NCBI RefSeq assembly: GCF_963678635.1
Contig: NC_087063.1
Location: 20,652,701 to 20,716,700 of the forward strand
DNA: 64,000 bases
Source of the DNA: Symsagittifera roscoffensis
Taxonomy: Eukaryota; Xenacoelomorpha; Acoela; Convolutidae
Direction: 5' to 3'
Both the position numbers and the translations under genes were made by a program. Of this stretch, positions 20,602-32,581 are shown in pieces. The notes under the pieces are model-generated. The model saw only the letters and a program-made list of their open reading frames with translations. It made no database searches and was not told the DNA's origin. Positions within the stretch are counted from its first letter, which is position 1. Every line of letters starts with the position of its first letter.

Positions 20602-21347
20602 TGTGACATTCGACCAGNNNNNNNNNNNNNNNNNNNNNNNAATACTACTCAAAACAACAATAGTTGCAGTAGAAAGAACTACGAAAGAAATAGTGAATCA
20701 GATAAGAGAGAATTCAGATAACTGGAAATTGTTCGAAACCGCTCCGAGTTGTAACGAGTGTCGCTACAATCGTTACGGAGCAATTCACGCAAACGGTGAA
20801 GGGTATTGGGACAGCGTGTCCAGCCTTCCGTAAGGAAACAAGAGCGTTTTTTCCCCGGATTCCAGAATCCGGAGGGGTCTCGGACGGGGAACTTAAACTG
20901 TTTTACATAAGCTTTTAGCTTCCTGGTTATGTCCTGAATTGAATTTAATTAACATCAAGATTCATTTTCAGATAATGAGAAGCTAGGATTTGAGGGAAAG
21001 GATTGATCCATCTTCGATGGAGATGATGATTTTTATCAACTGAACAAAAACAATCGTAATATAAAATATAGTAGTAGCCTTGTTTTTAGGAGTGACCTCG
21101 TGGTCTGGGGATACTGAGACCCAGCCATGAGCTCACTATTCTTGCATATAGTTAAGTTATAACTTGAGTGTTTTGACCGAAGCCAAAAGCAATAACGTTT
21201 TTGTCGACCCGATGTTAGGAAAACCACCAAAAGAACTGGCTTTGGCAGAGACGGTGAAAAGCATGTAGAGCTGTGTTTGGATGCTAGCCAGTCGTTTTAG
21301 AACCTTGCTTTATTTTCTGTCGATATGTACTTCCGGGCGAATGTTAC
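20602..21347 (-). mobile_element. Non-autonomous DNA transposon (MITE-like), copy 1, with assembly gap
   Basis: The element is bounded by short inverted termini (tgtgacattcg at 20,602 and cgaatgttaca ending at 21,347) and flanked by a 5-bp direct repeat acttt on each side. It is inserted in a minisatellite unit that normally reads gaaactttg. A run of 23 N lies at 20,618-20,640. The right 330 bases match copy 2 in inverse orientation. No transposase frame is present, so it is non-autonomous. The superfamily is not clear. Confidence 0.6.
20618..20640. other. Assembly gap (23 N)
   Basis: An unbroken run of 23 undetermined bases, placed inside copy 1 of the DNA transposon close to its terminus. 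Confidence 0.99.
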
Positions 21348-21354
21348 ACTTTGA

Positions 21355-21545
21355 GCTTTTTTAAGTTACTTCAAAACCGAATCAGCTCGCGAAACATTTT
21401 AGGTTTTTCGAAGCAAGCTATTCAAGCTACGAAACTTTGAAACATTGCAAGTTATGTAGTGGATTAAATCGGTCCGCAAAAAGCTTTAAAATTTTCTAAG
21501 CAAACTTTTAAAGCTAAGAAATTTTTAATTATTTCAATTTATTTA
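21355..21545. repeat. Degenerate minisatellite, block 3 (between the inverted transposons)
   Basis: About two units of the minisatellite separate the two oppositely oriented transposon copies (caaaaccgaatcagctcgcgaaac, gaagcaagctattcaagctacgaaactttgaaac). Confidence 0.65.
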
Positions 21546-22045
21546 ACATTTGCCCGGAAGTACATATCGACAGAAAATAAAGCTAGGTTGTAAAACGACT
21601 GGCCAGCGTCTAAACAAAGCTCTACATGCTTTTCACCGTCTCAACCAAAGCCATTTCTTTTGGTGGTCTTTCTAACATCGGGTCGACAAAAAAAACGTTA
21701 CTGTTTCTGGCTTCGATCAGAACGCTCTGATTAACTTAATTATATGCAAAATAGTGAGCTCATGGCTGGGTCTCAGTATCCCCAGACCACGAGGTCACTC
21801 CTAAAATCAGGGCTACTACTTATTTATTGTTTTATTATTGTTTTTGTTCAGTAGATCAAAATCATCATATCCATCAGAGTTGGATCAACCCTTTCCCTCA
21901 ACTACTAGCTTCTCATACTCTGAAAATGAATTCAATTTTGATTAAATTCAACTCAAGACATTCCAGGAAGCTAAAAGTTTTTAAAAATGAGTTAAATTTT
22001 CCTTCCCGAGACCCCCTGAAATCTGGACGAAGAGCGAATGTCACA
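21546..22045 (+). mobile_element. Non-autonomous DNA transposon (MITE-like), copy 2, inverted relative to copy 1
   Basis: Bases 21,548-21,860 are the reverse complement of about 21,020-21,345, with roughly 10% differences. Further similarity runs to the other end, around the ggaagctaaaag and ccttcccgagacccc segments and the terminus cgaatgtcaca. It lacks about 250 bases that copy 1 has. A possible attt target duplication is seen. The pair forms a 1.4-kb imperfect palindrome. Confidence 0.6.
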
Positions 22046-22375
22046 TTTTTTCAAAGACTGTTTCGGTTTGCGAAACTTTTAAGTTTTTCTGAGCAAGCTA
22101 CTAAATCTATGAAACTTCGAATCATTTCATAATACTTCTTAGACTGAATCGTTCGCGAAAAAAAAACCGTCCGCGAAAAGTCAAAGCAAGCTGATTCCAA
22201 GTTGTTTTATAGACTGAATCGTTCGCGAAAAATTCAAGTTGTTCTAAGCGAGCTTTTTCAGCAAGAAAAACTAAAATAGTTCAGCTCTTTTGACAAATCG
22301 AAATAGTTTGCGGAAAGCTTAGAGTTTTCAATGCAAGCTTCTAAAGCTATGAAAATTTCGAATATTTCATGTTAT

Positions 22376-23950
22376 TTCATGGACCAAATCGGTTCACGAA
22401 AAGTCTTTAAAAAATTTTTAAGCAAGCTTTTAAAGCTGTGAAACTTTTTCAATTTAATTTATCTTTTTTTAAGTTGATAAACTTTATGTTTTTCTAAGCA
22501 AGGTTTGCAAGCGATAAAACTTTGAAATAAATCAAAACAATTTTATAGCGCAAATCGGTTTAGTTTTTCTAGCAAGGAGGTTGTTGATTTCAGTTGGCTC
22601 ATTTCAAAATGAACTGAAACTGAAACGGCAAACTTCGGAAAAAATGGACAAGCACTGTCTAGCCTTGAAAATGAATTAGGTTCGTCTTGTCTAGAATATT
22701 CCAGACTTAAAAAAACTTGAAAGTTCGAGAAAATTCTTGGCGTTCTCTTAAACGTCAAGCCGAAAGAAATATTTAAACAATGCATTCGACAAAACTAGAA
22801 CCTTGCGTTCAGTTAAAAATTGCTTTCAGTTACACATTGCGTCCATAGCTCATTCGGAATTTCATTTGATTTAAAAGATAAGAAGAGAAAAAATTAAAAA
22901 TTATTTGAATTTTAAAGTAACTTCAAACAGCATGTTTTTCTGCTATCTGCTTAAAACGACAACTAGCAATTGGATTTCTGAAGTGCAATATCATCTAAAA
23001 TATATTTTCATTACATACTGACTAAAATGATTTATTTGAGGGACAATCTTCAAAAAAAGGAATTTCTAGAAAAAAATCCGCCAAAAATTTTACGAAGCGA
23101 GATCATCATGCGGTCAAAACTTTGAATTTTTTTGCAATTAATATGGTCATGTTTCAGCGAAAGATTCCTTCTGCAAGAAATTGAGCTACAAATTTTTGAA
23201 TTATATCAAGTGATTTCATAGACCAAATCAATTCACAAAAATTATTTAAGTTATTCTAAGCGAGCTTTCAAAGCTGTGAATTTTTTTCATGTTGATTTGC
23301 GAAAATTTTATGTTTTTGCAAGATACATATCGCAAGATATGCAAGCGACAAAACTTTGAAATATTTACAAAACAAATTTATAGCGCAAATCGGTTTGCAA
23401 ACAGTTAGTTTTTCTAGCAAGGAGGTTGTTCTTTTCAATCGGCTCAGTTCCAAATGAAATCAATCTGAAACGGCAAAATTTCGGAAAAAATGGACAAACA
23501 CTGTCTAGCCTTGAAAATGAGTTGAGTTCATCTTGTCTAGAATATTCCAGAATTAAGAAAACTTGAAAGTTCGAGATTATTCTTGGCCTTCTCTTAAACG
23601 TAAAGAATTATTTGAACATGCATTCGACAAAACTAGAACCTTGATTTCAGCTAAACCTTGCTTTCAGTTACACATTGCGTCCATAGCGCATTCGGAATTT
23701 CATTTAATGTATAAGATAAGAAGAGAAAAGATTAATATTCAATTGACTTTTGAGTTTACTTCATACAGCATGTGTTTGTGCTATCTGCTTAAAATCACAA
23801 CTAGCAATTGGACTTCTGAAATGCAATATCATCTAAAACATATTCCACTGCATACTGACTAAAATGATTTTTCTTGAGGGACAATCTCCCAAAAAAAAAA
23901 TGGAGTTCCTAGAAAAAAATTAGCCAAAAATGTACGAAGCGAGATCATCA
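22376..23950. repeat. 847-bp direct duplication of minisatellite plus unique block
   Basis: The block containing tggacaagcactgtctagccttgaaaatga occurs at about 22,645 and again at about 23,492, 847 bases apart. Similarity of about 90% extends on both sides, from near 22,376/23,220 to near 23,100/23,950. A further diverged relative of the same block occurs at about 33,600-33,790. No coding potential is convincing. Confidence 0.75.
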
Positions 23951-23959
23951 TGCCATCAA

Positions 23960-24400
23960 ACTTTGAAATCTTTTTAGTTGATTCATAGGGAGAAAAATTT
24001 AAAGTTTTATCAAGCAAATTAAGTGAGCGATGATGCATCTTCCTAGTGTCCGTAGCTATTTCATAAGACGAATCGTTTCACGATAAGCTTGTCAAGGCAA
24101 GCTCATCAAACGAGAAAACTTTCAAATGTTTAACAATTAATATGTTCATGTTTCAGAGGAAGATTCATTTTGCAAGAAATTGAGTTTTCATCAACGAGAA
24201 CACATGAAGCCTTAAATACGAAATTTTTGATAGCGCGGAACAGTTTGCAAGAAGTTGTAGTTTTTTAGGGCAAGCTAATCAAACGATGAAAACTTGAAAA
24301 GATTTGAGTTTTTTGATAGCGCAAATCGATTAGGTTTTTAAGTTTGCGAAAGCAAACTCGTGAAGCAATGAAACTATAGCTGTTTCTTATCATTTCAAAA
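23960..24400. repeat. Degenerate minisatellite, last block
   Basis: More eroded units (aagcaaattaagtgagcgatgatgc, ttgatagcgcaaatcg, gaaagcaaactcgtgaagc) that fade out to the right. A few isolated units also occur near 26,130-26,330. Confidence 0.5.
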
Positions 24401-25073
24401 ATCATTCCCAATCACAAAAAAATGAGTTTTAAGAGAAACGCTTCAATTGTACATTGTACATTAATTACAAATGAGATTTTGTTTGAGGTCCAACCCTGTT
24501 TTTAACGGCGTTCGTACTTTAAGTTTTTAGAGACCTAGCCATTGTGGCGTTCCATGTCATAAGCGAACCGTGATTTGGCTCCAACCGACTAAGGTACAAA
24601 ATCACAAGGTAGAGTGTCCCTGACCCGACTAGGTTTGTAAGTTTATGAAAGCAAATTCATGATTCAAAGAAACTACAAGTGTTTCTTGTCATTTCGAAAA
24701 TCTATTTCAATCACAAAAAAATAGTTTTTTAAAGAAAATGATTTGAAAGTTTTACCCAAACGTTTTCATTAATTTTGTGCTACGTCAGGAGAAAATATCT
24801 TTTTACAGAAACAAAATGATCCAAAATCACAAAAAAACATGTCTAAATGATACAATTAAAAGATTTTGAGCAATCAAAATCATACAACTTAAATTAAAAA
24901 ACAAATTACGCAATCATTAAAACATTTCCATATTAAAAAAGTAAACATTTTCAGTTTTTGTTCTTTTTTTGTATTGTTTTTTTTGTTTCGGGAATATATT
25001 TTTTAAATAACTGACATGTCAGTTAAACGAAGCTCATTTGAGCAATGATTATGCTTGGACTAGAATTTTAGTG
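24401..25073. other. AT-rich sequence, nothing recognised
   Basis: Two weakly similar stretches (around 24,340 and 24,630, 'gaaagcaaactcatga...gaaactaca') recall the minisatellite. The remainder is AT-rich and featureless. Confidence 0.4.
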
Positions 25074-25370
25074 TTAACTACCCGCTCCTGAAATGTTGAC
25101 GCGTGTTAATTTTCGGCCTTTTCTTCCAAAGGTGCAAAACCTTAGTGGGGTGTGATTTATGGGTGTTGCCAATGTGGTCATTGGATTGTCGAAATAGGTG
25201 TGAATTTTTCGACCAGGTCTCGTTTCCATTTTTTGTTTCCAGAACCACATACTTTTTCTTGCCATCAATAATTTCGTTAAAAGTTTTGATACCATCCTAT
25301 CCGACGATTTGTCAGTAAAACGAATTTCAATCCAATGTTTTCTGCTTTTCCTCAACGCTTTGTCACTGAC
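25074..25370 (-). CDS. Unrecognised coding fragment or terminal exon (~95 aa)
   Basis: A minus-strand frame of about 95 codons ends at 25,074. Just before its start is an acceptor-like string (tgcctgtcag followed by tgacaaagcg), so it may be a last exon rather than a complete gene. The product is basic, with even amino-acid use: a middle WIEIRFTDKSSDRMVSKLL segment, then PGRKIHTYFDNPM and ending RVNISGAGS. It looks more like a real protein than neighbouring chance frames, but I recognise no family. A further minus frame upstream (25,766-25,572) might belong to it. It could be a host gene or an old transposon fragment. Confidence 0.3.
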   Translation of the reverse strand, partial: VSDKALRKSRKHWIEIRFTDKSSDRMVSKLLTKLLMARKSMWFWKQKMETRPGRKIHTYFDNPMTTLATPINHTPLRFCTFGRKGRKLTRVNISGAGS

Positions 25371-25769
25371 AGGCAATCAACCTTGATGGACTAACAAGAC
25401 ACGCATTAACTTCAGCTCCAACTTGCTGTGATGATGAAGATTTTCTCGGAGGACCACTGGTTTCTGTCTCTTGCTTCTAGAGATGAGATAACTTCTTGCC
25501 TTAACGACGATAACCTCCGTTCTTCGCAAATCCACCAACAAATTGGGAAAACTCCTGCAGTAGATAATTGCCTACAATTGTTCTCGCTTCGACTGCAGAT
25601 ACAGAATTATTTCGTCAAGTTGGCAGGGCGTTTGCTTGTTGGTGCGATGAGCTGATATGTTGTTATTCATCATATAGTGCCAAATAATAATTTCATTGCC
25701 GGCTAGAGGCTGTTTTTTTCTCCAAAAGTCGTAGGTTTTTGCCCCACTCACAGTGTTCGGTTTCAAAAA

Positions 25770-26420
25770 GAGACCGAGGACTGCGTATACCTTCTCTTCT
25801 GTCTCTCTTCGTTTTTCCCTTTCGAGTTGTTTCTATGGAAAATGGACTGTCAGCTACAATCATTTCCATATTAACTCCTCAAACACTACAGACCTCATAT
25901 ACAAGAAAGCAGTAAAAGCTGTTAAGCTTAGCTATAAATGTGTATTGTGCTTTTAAATTTTTTTAGAAATACTGTTTTCCTTCAAGGAATATACCTGTTT
26001 AATTGAAGCTTAACGCTAATAGGGTATGATTATTTTGTGCATCATCAGGATAACAATTTTTAAACTCTAAATACAATTTTAAAGAAAGCTCATCCATGCG
26101 TTTTTTAAATATTTCCTTTTTCATTGATAGCGCAAACTGAATCGCAAAAGCACATCCAGCAAAAAATTTTTGAGATATTTTTGTTATTTCACAGGGCGAA
26201 CCAGTTTGAAAAAGGAAGCACATCAAGCGAAGAACACTTAGATAAAATCAATTGTTTTTCGAAAGTGCAAATCGGTTCGCAACACTTGAAACTTTCTCAA
26301 GCTAGTTCAATAAGTAGTGAATTATAGAAAAAAAAACAAGTCAAAATTTTTTTAACTTTTCAAAATCAGTTTCCATCTCATTCGAAGACCTCTTTTGAAA
26401 ATTTCCTAAACTTTCTAGTT
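25770..26420. other. Host sequence, no gene seen
   Basis: Apart from a few minisatellite-like units at 26,130-26,330, nothing is recognised in this stretch. Confidence 0.4.
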
Positions 26421-26422
26421 AT

Positions 26423-26486
26423 GTTTTGGCTATTTTAGCACAAAAAGAGAAACTCATTTTTTAAGTTAGCTCAACTTGAAAAAAGT
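26423..26486. repeat. 64-bp host repeat flanking the first gypsy element, left copy
   Basis: The sequence gttttggctattttagcac...ttgaaaaaa-gtt reappears directly after the 3' LTR (33,528-33,591) and after the third LTR (34,671-34,734). Between this copy and the 5' LTR are 20 extra bases (gagctgaaaaaagttgagc). It is far longer than a normal 4-6 bp target duplication. Confidence 0.8.
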
Positions 26487-26506
26487 TGAGCTGAAAAAAG
26501 TTGAGC

Positions 26507-26814
26507 TGTGATGAGGCGACATTTAGTACCTCATTTGTTATATTGCCTTTTGCAGCCATGCTGCAGATTTATTATACCAGTCCGTTTAAGGTCACTGGTT
26601 TGGCCTTCTGAGTGACACACTGTGTGTGAATCACTCTTATGTTCTTTTCATCGCTTGTTAGATGTAAGCTTTATTCAACACTTTTGTTCAAACCTATTTC
26701 CATTAGTCAGAGCCTGACTAACTAAATCTAAATAACCAAGAATATAAACAACCAATCTAACAATTAACTATTACGAACAACCTAGTTTTGTCCTCTAAAT
26801 CTCGGCAAATGTCA
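26507..26814 (+). repeat. 5' LTR of gypsy element 1 (308 bp)
   Basis: It begins TGTGATGAGG and ends AAATGTCA, and matches 33,220-33,527 with about two differences (aagctt/aaactt, aatata/aatcta). Near-identity indicates a recent insertion. Confidence 0.93.
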
Positions 26815-29800
26815 TGGCGCAGCCAGCAGTTCCTGTGAACGAAGACAGGACTGACCTGTTGGGTATTCCTCCGTTTTGGGCAAAACCTTCGATTAACCCG
26901 CCTTTTCTTTGGGAATCCTGGATTGGACAATTCTTCCTGGCAGTGGGGTTGAAAGATAATCTGAACCCGCAGGATGTCTTAACAGAACCCGTGGAGGTTA
27001 TAGACGAACCACCTCCAAAAGCTGAGACTGCAGGTGCAACGGAAACCGCTGCGGAGACCGATGCACGTCTCCTCAGAGATCAGGCAGCGATTCGTCGTGT
27101 TAATGACTTCAATACCGAGCGCAGAAGGAAAGGCCCTAGAATAGGCCTAAACTGGTTTTATCACGAAGCAGAAGCCCGTCTGAAGTCACGGCTGTTTTTC
27201 GCTCTAGGAAACGAAGGAAAAAGACGCTTCGCGGATTCTTACCCGCATACGGACATTAGTGTTACCTCGTTTCGGGATTTTCACCAGGCTTGCGAAGTAC
27301 TATTCAAGATAGAACGCGATTATACTGTCGAGCGCATTAAACTGTACAATAATACCTTTATGATGGAAAATGATACTTTTTCTTCCTTTTACGCTCGTCT
27401 CAGTGCTCAAATTGCCTTGTGTAATTGGCCACGTGCTCAAGAGAGGGATACTCTGAAAGATCTTTTCATAGGACGAATTCGTGATGTGGAGGTCCAACAG
27501 CAATTGATTAAAGCAAAAGCAAACTTGGAGGATACATTTCAACTCGCTCTGGAGTGTGAAAAGGGAGCTAGCACGTCGGCCCAGTTCCAAAAACTACTCC
27601 CGCATAACCAGGTTACCGGCATCAAGGTAAAACAAGAGCCCACTTTCTCGATACAGTCATCTAGAGGAAAGCGGAACACTCCTCAGAACAACTATAATCG
27701 ACAAAACACACAAAGTAACAAAAGCAACAAAGCATGCTATTTCTGTGGCAATCCTTTTAGCCTGGAACACAGAAAGTCGTGTCCCGCTCGAGAGGTTACA
27801 TGCAATCTTTGCGAAAAACGAGGTCACTTTGCCAAATGTTGTAATTCATCAAGACGGCGTGTCAATTTGGTTGATGATAGTGAGGCAGTGACAGACCCCT
27901 CAATCGATTGCAACTTTATAGATGCAGATTATGATAGCGAACCTGAATACAGTGTGTTACAGCTAGAAAGTGCTGTTCAGATAAATAGCATTGAGCTCCT
28001 CAGATCAAACAAGGGAAAACCAAGAAGTCTTAGTATCCAACTGCGTACGGGATTGAGTTTTTTCTATTCAACTATCGACACTGGAAGTCCGGTCTCATTT
28101 ATTAAAAAACGTACTTGCGATTTAATATTACAACGCAACCCGTCTTTTCAATTTCGAGATGTGGCACGGTACCCCATAGACACTCTTTATGTCGATTACA
28201 ATAAAAAACCGATTCGCCTCCTTGGCTCAGTTTGTCTCCCGATCTCGTCTAGTGGTTGGAAAGTGGAAGAGGCTTGTTTCCTTGTCTCTGAGAACCGAAC
28301 AAGAAATCTGTTGGGTCTAGATCTCCAAGACCAACTGGGTGTAGTGACCACCCAACTGAGGGCCGAACACGTACAGCAACTTGAAGTTCAGAGCCAAGAT
28401 CCTATCTCTGATTATTGGAGTTCTTTCTTCGCCAAAAAATACGCGCATGTGTTTAATCGATTAGGAAGATCAAAGAACCACAAAGTGTTTACAAATTTCA
28501 AGTATCCTTTGGTACCGCGTCAAGTGAAGGGACGTAAAGTCCCAATTCACATCCAGGATAGAGTCGCTAAAGAGATCAAACAATTGGTAAAACAAGGTCA
28601 CATTGAGAAATTGGATAAATGTACAACCGATTATTTTATAGCACCCATCGTACTAACCGCCAAGAATGACGGCTCGATTAAACTCGCCTTAAACGCTAAA
28701 CCGATGAACGCGCAAATCTGGAAGAACAAATATCAGATGCCGAATATTCACAAACTTGTTGATTCGGTGGCCCAAATAATCACTGAAGACGTACCTGGCA
28801 CTGTCTGGTTCACATCGTTAGACTTGAAATATGCCTTCAGTCAGCTGCCGTTGTCATCATTTACCAGCAGTCACTGTAATTTTAATATTTTGTGTGGAGA
28901 TGCTACGGGGACTTATCGATTTAAGACAGGGTTCTATGGGTTGACTGACATGCCGACTGAGTTTCAAAAGGCGATGGATTGTACCTTGCAAGGATTAGAA
29001 GGTGTAATCTGTTACTTGGATGACATCCTAGTAGTCACGAAGGGAGATGTCCAAGATCACAATAATTTGGTCGAGAGAGTGATGCAGCGACTCGATGCAG
29101 AAGGCTGGGCATTGAAATTCAGTAAGTGCGAGTTCTCAGTAAACCAGCTAACTTGGTTAGGTTACGTTATAAATGAGCACGGGTACTCTCCGAAATTTTC
29201 AAAGATTGATGCGGTCCGTTCACTGAAACCCCCCAAAACTTTAAAGCAGCTCCGCTTGTTTATGGGGACGTTAAATCATTTGCAACGATTCCTACCTGAC
29301 CTACACACCTATACCGTTCATTTTCGAGAATCTTTAAAGGCATGCAATAAACAGTCTTTCCGCTGGGGGGAGGAACAGGATAATGCCTTCAAGAGTATTA
29401 TAAACCTGTTGGCTAACATTCCCAACTTATTCCATTATGATTCTTCAAAAAAGTCTCGGGTAAAATGTGACGCTAGTCATAACGGATTAGGAGCCTGTTT
29501 GGAATAGGAGATCGAGCAAGGGGTTTGGGCTCCAACTGCGTTTGCCTCACGCTTCCTAAATAATGCTGAATCAAAATATAGTACGAATGAACTTGAATTG
29601 TTGGCGATCGTTTGGGCGTGCGAACATTTTCGTACTTATTTGTTGGGAAACCGTTTTCAAGTATTAACCGACCACAAAGCCATCATTTCGGCGCTAAGCG
29701 AAAATTATAATAACAAATCCTATCAGTCGCGCCTTTTACGCTGGGCGGACCGGTTACTAACCTTTGACTTTGAAGTTATTCACGTGCCCGGGGTTACGTT

Positions 29801-32581
29801 AGGCATTGTGGACTACCTTTCTCGACATCCAACCTTTTCAGCTCCAGCGCCATCAATTTATGATGAACTTTTTGTGGTAAAGTCTATTGAGGCTTTTAAT
29901 TCGGCCTTATCATTTATCAATACATTCAATATACTTGATCCGGCTAGTAAAATATGTTCCCAGTCGCAAGAGGTCGTCGTGCCTCAAACTCTGAAATCAA
30001 ACTATTTCCTCGACCAATCAAATCACGTTATGCAAATTCGCGCGTGCGGTCTCTCACCGAGTGAGGGCGTTAATTCATGTTGTTATGAAATTGACCAATC
30101 AGAAACCGGTATGCTAATTAATAATCGTAAACCAAATTCGCTTGTCTGGAATCATTGTCTCCGACCTGAATTATTCAAAGATAGTTGCAAATATTCCTTC
30201 TCATCTTTTTCTAACTCAAAACAATCTCTTTTATCTCATTCATCTATCAACTACAACATGAATCCATCTGATTCTACTGGTTCCCATCCTACTGCATTAC
30301 CACATTCTGCTCTGCAACATACTAACGACAAACCAATAACTGAACCAACTAACCTTACTAAATCACATCCGTCACACAGTTCTATGGATGATCAAGCAGA
30401 ACTTCTCTCTTTTGTCGAAAGCTTCACCTTGAGTTCCCCTAACTTTCGTCGGCCGAGCCCGCGCCCTTCAGTAAGATCTCGTCAAGTAGGACAAATCTCT
30501 TGCCTGGACCAAGTGCGCCAACGTAATCGGACACGAGAGCGTGCGGCGAAAACCCGATTTGTGGCCGCTAGAACTGCCTCTAGAAGGGAGGGACACAACC
30601 AGCTTTTGGAAGCTATGAAGAAGTTTCGATTATCAAGACCGGGGAGAATCCAACTTGCTGATAAAGTTGGTGTGTTTGCAATCAATGGCGGAAAACCGAT
30701 TGTATCAAAGTCAAGGAAAGAAACTGTGGGGCTACCAGGCTTATTCGACGCGGACCTTCTAGCAGAGCTCACGGAGGAAGACCGATTTTTGGGCCCGATG
30801 AAACGAACTATTAACAACAAAGACGTTTCCAGTTTTAACAAACTCGGATCTTACATGGCCCAATTTTGGCCCAAGGCAGCGGTCGTCAACAACTGTGTGA
30901 TAATCGATAACAAACTGGCCATCTCAGAAGTTTTGAGACCAGCCGTCCTTGCCCGCCTTCATCGGTCGCACCCTGGCCAAGAGGCCATGATGTCAGCCTC
31001 AGAGTATATTTGGTGGCCGTTCTTGAACCGGCAGATAGTCGACACCTGCGAGAAGTGCCGCGAGTGCACACTGTATGGTAAGAACCATTAAAACTTTTCA
31101 TTCCGCACAATCTTTGCCCCAGTTGACGGGGCCGAATCAGGAGTTGCAGTTAGATTTTGCTGGTCCTATTTTGGATAACAAAGGCGTGAAAATATTCCTC
31201 TTAGTAGCTATCGATCGCTTCTCGAAATTTCCTTCTGTACTTATTACTAAAACTACTGGGGCTAAAAAGGTTACGAAATTTTTTGAATTTTATATCCGAA
31301 TTCATGGGTTACCTCATTCTATCAGGACTCTGGGATCACGGCTCTGGGTTTAAAAACGACATGGTACAACAATTTTGTTCTAGTAAAGGCATCAAACATA
31401 TCCTTTCTCCAGTCGGAGACCATCGAGGCTCCGGTCTCGTTGAACGCATGATACAGACCATAAAACGCAAGTTAGGCACTGAACAACTGGACCCTAATTT
31501 CGGTAATTTTAAAGAAGTACTTCATCGAATAATAGAAGATATTCGTAAAAATAATCATTCTACACTTAAGAAGTCACCATTTGAAATGCACTTCGGACGT
31601 AAGCCCAATACTGAATGGTCACAAGCTTTTCTTAATATAGTTAATTCTGATTCTTCAGCACAAGGACTCGAACGCAATCTCTTAACGCCGGACCAAATTT
31701 CCAGTCAAGACTATAGCCGGGATCGTGTCAAATTGGTGCCAAGAGGCAGTCTCAGTCCTCAGATTACTCCGCGCTTCAACCCAATGTTCTCACTAGAGGG
31801 AAACATTGCTGAGAGTGAACCGTACAAAGCGCTAGCTGATCTCGCCCGGGCGGATAATAACTGGACACAACAGAAGAGGAATCTCCCGCCAGATGGGGGA
31901 AAGCGGGTTCTACAGGAGCTGTCGAGTCGCCATTCGGATTTGGCCCAGTCATTAAAAACAGGACTCTCTCGCAAAACGCTATGCTTCGCGGAAGACCGAT
32001 CAGCTAATACGCCTCCAGGGGCTCCAGATACTGTTCGTCGTTTACCGACACTTCAACCCCGTCGGCAGTCCAAAACAAGTAAACTAGAACAACTCCTTTT
32101 ATCCGATCCCAACCGTGTGAGAGTGTTTAGAAAAATTATAGATCGTCAGTCTGACAAACCTCTTTTTAAGCTTGCGAAATTCAAAATTACTCGCATCACC
32201 GATCACACCTATGTTACTGACAAGGGAAAAGTTTATCGAAAAAACCATGTCTGCCTTAAGCCTAACTTCAATAATACCTTTTCAGCAACACTAGGTGGTC
32301 GTCTTCAATCTTCTGGAACGTCATCAAAAAGTGGAGGGACGAAACCTGTTACTCGTGCATCTCATCCGACGTTGCTTGAAAAACGGCCAGCTAACACGTG
32401 CGTGTCGCTACCGGCGGTGGTGGACCTTACCGTTGATTCGTCCAATGAGAATCCTCCCGACCATCACGCTTCGCACGAAACTCGATTTCTACTCCAATGG
32501 AGAAACGAATACAATTGCATAACGAATCACTGCCTGTCACGTTTGGCAACTCATTCCTCACACCGGGCCAGTCTTCAATAG
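26814..32581 (+). pseudogene. Gypsy element 1 Gag-Pol polyprotein, broken
   Basis: From ATG 26814 one frame runs to 31,091 with a single TAG at 29,505-29,507. In order: a Gag-like region (residues about 60-290), two zinc knuckles (CYFCGNPF... and CNLCEKRGHFAKC, about 308-345), aspartic protease (DTGSPVSFI, about 422), reverse transcriptase (SLDLKYAFSQLPL, and YLDDIL at about 733) and RNase H (VKCDASHNGLGAC at about 883 and TDHKAI). Next come an unusually long linker and the integrase H2C2 finger (HRSHPGQEAM...CEKCREC). A +1 shift at about 31,089 and another at about 31,320 split the integrase core (QLDFAGP; DHGSGF; GLVER with 35 residues between the last two acidic residues), which then continues to 32,581. 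The order RT-RNase H-IN defines Ty3/gypsy. Confidence 0.92.
26815..26829 (+). promoter_or_regulatory. Primer-binding site of gypsy element 1
   Basis: TGGCGCAGCCAGCAG follows the LTR directly, as expected for a tRNA primer site (TGG pairs with the CCA end). It overlaps the apparent gag start codon, whose A is the last LTR base. Confidence 0.6.

Noticed and set aside
27300-27590. Minus-strand 96-codon frame inside gypsy element 1
   Set aside because: It is a shadow of the Gag region, with no independent support.
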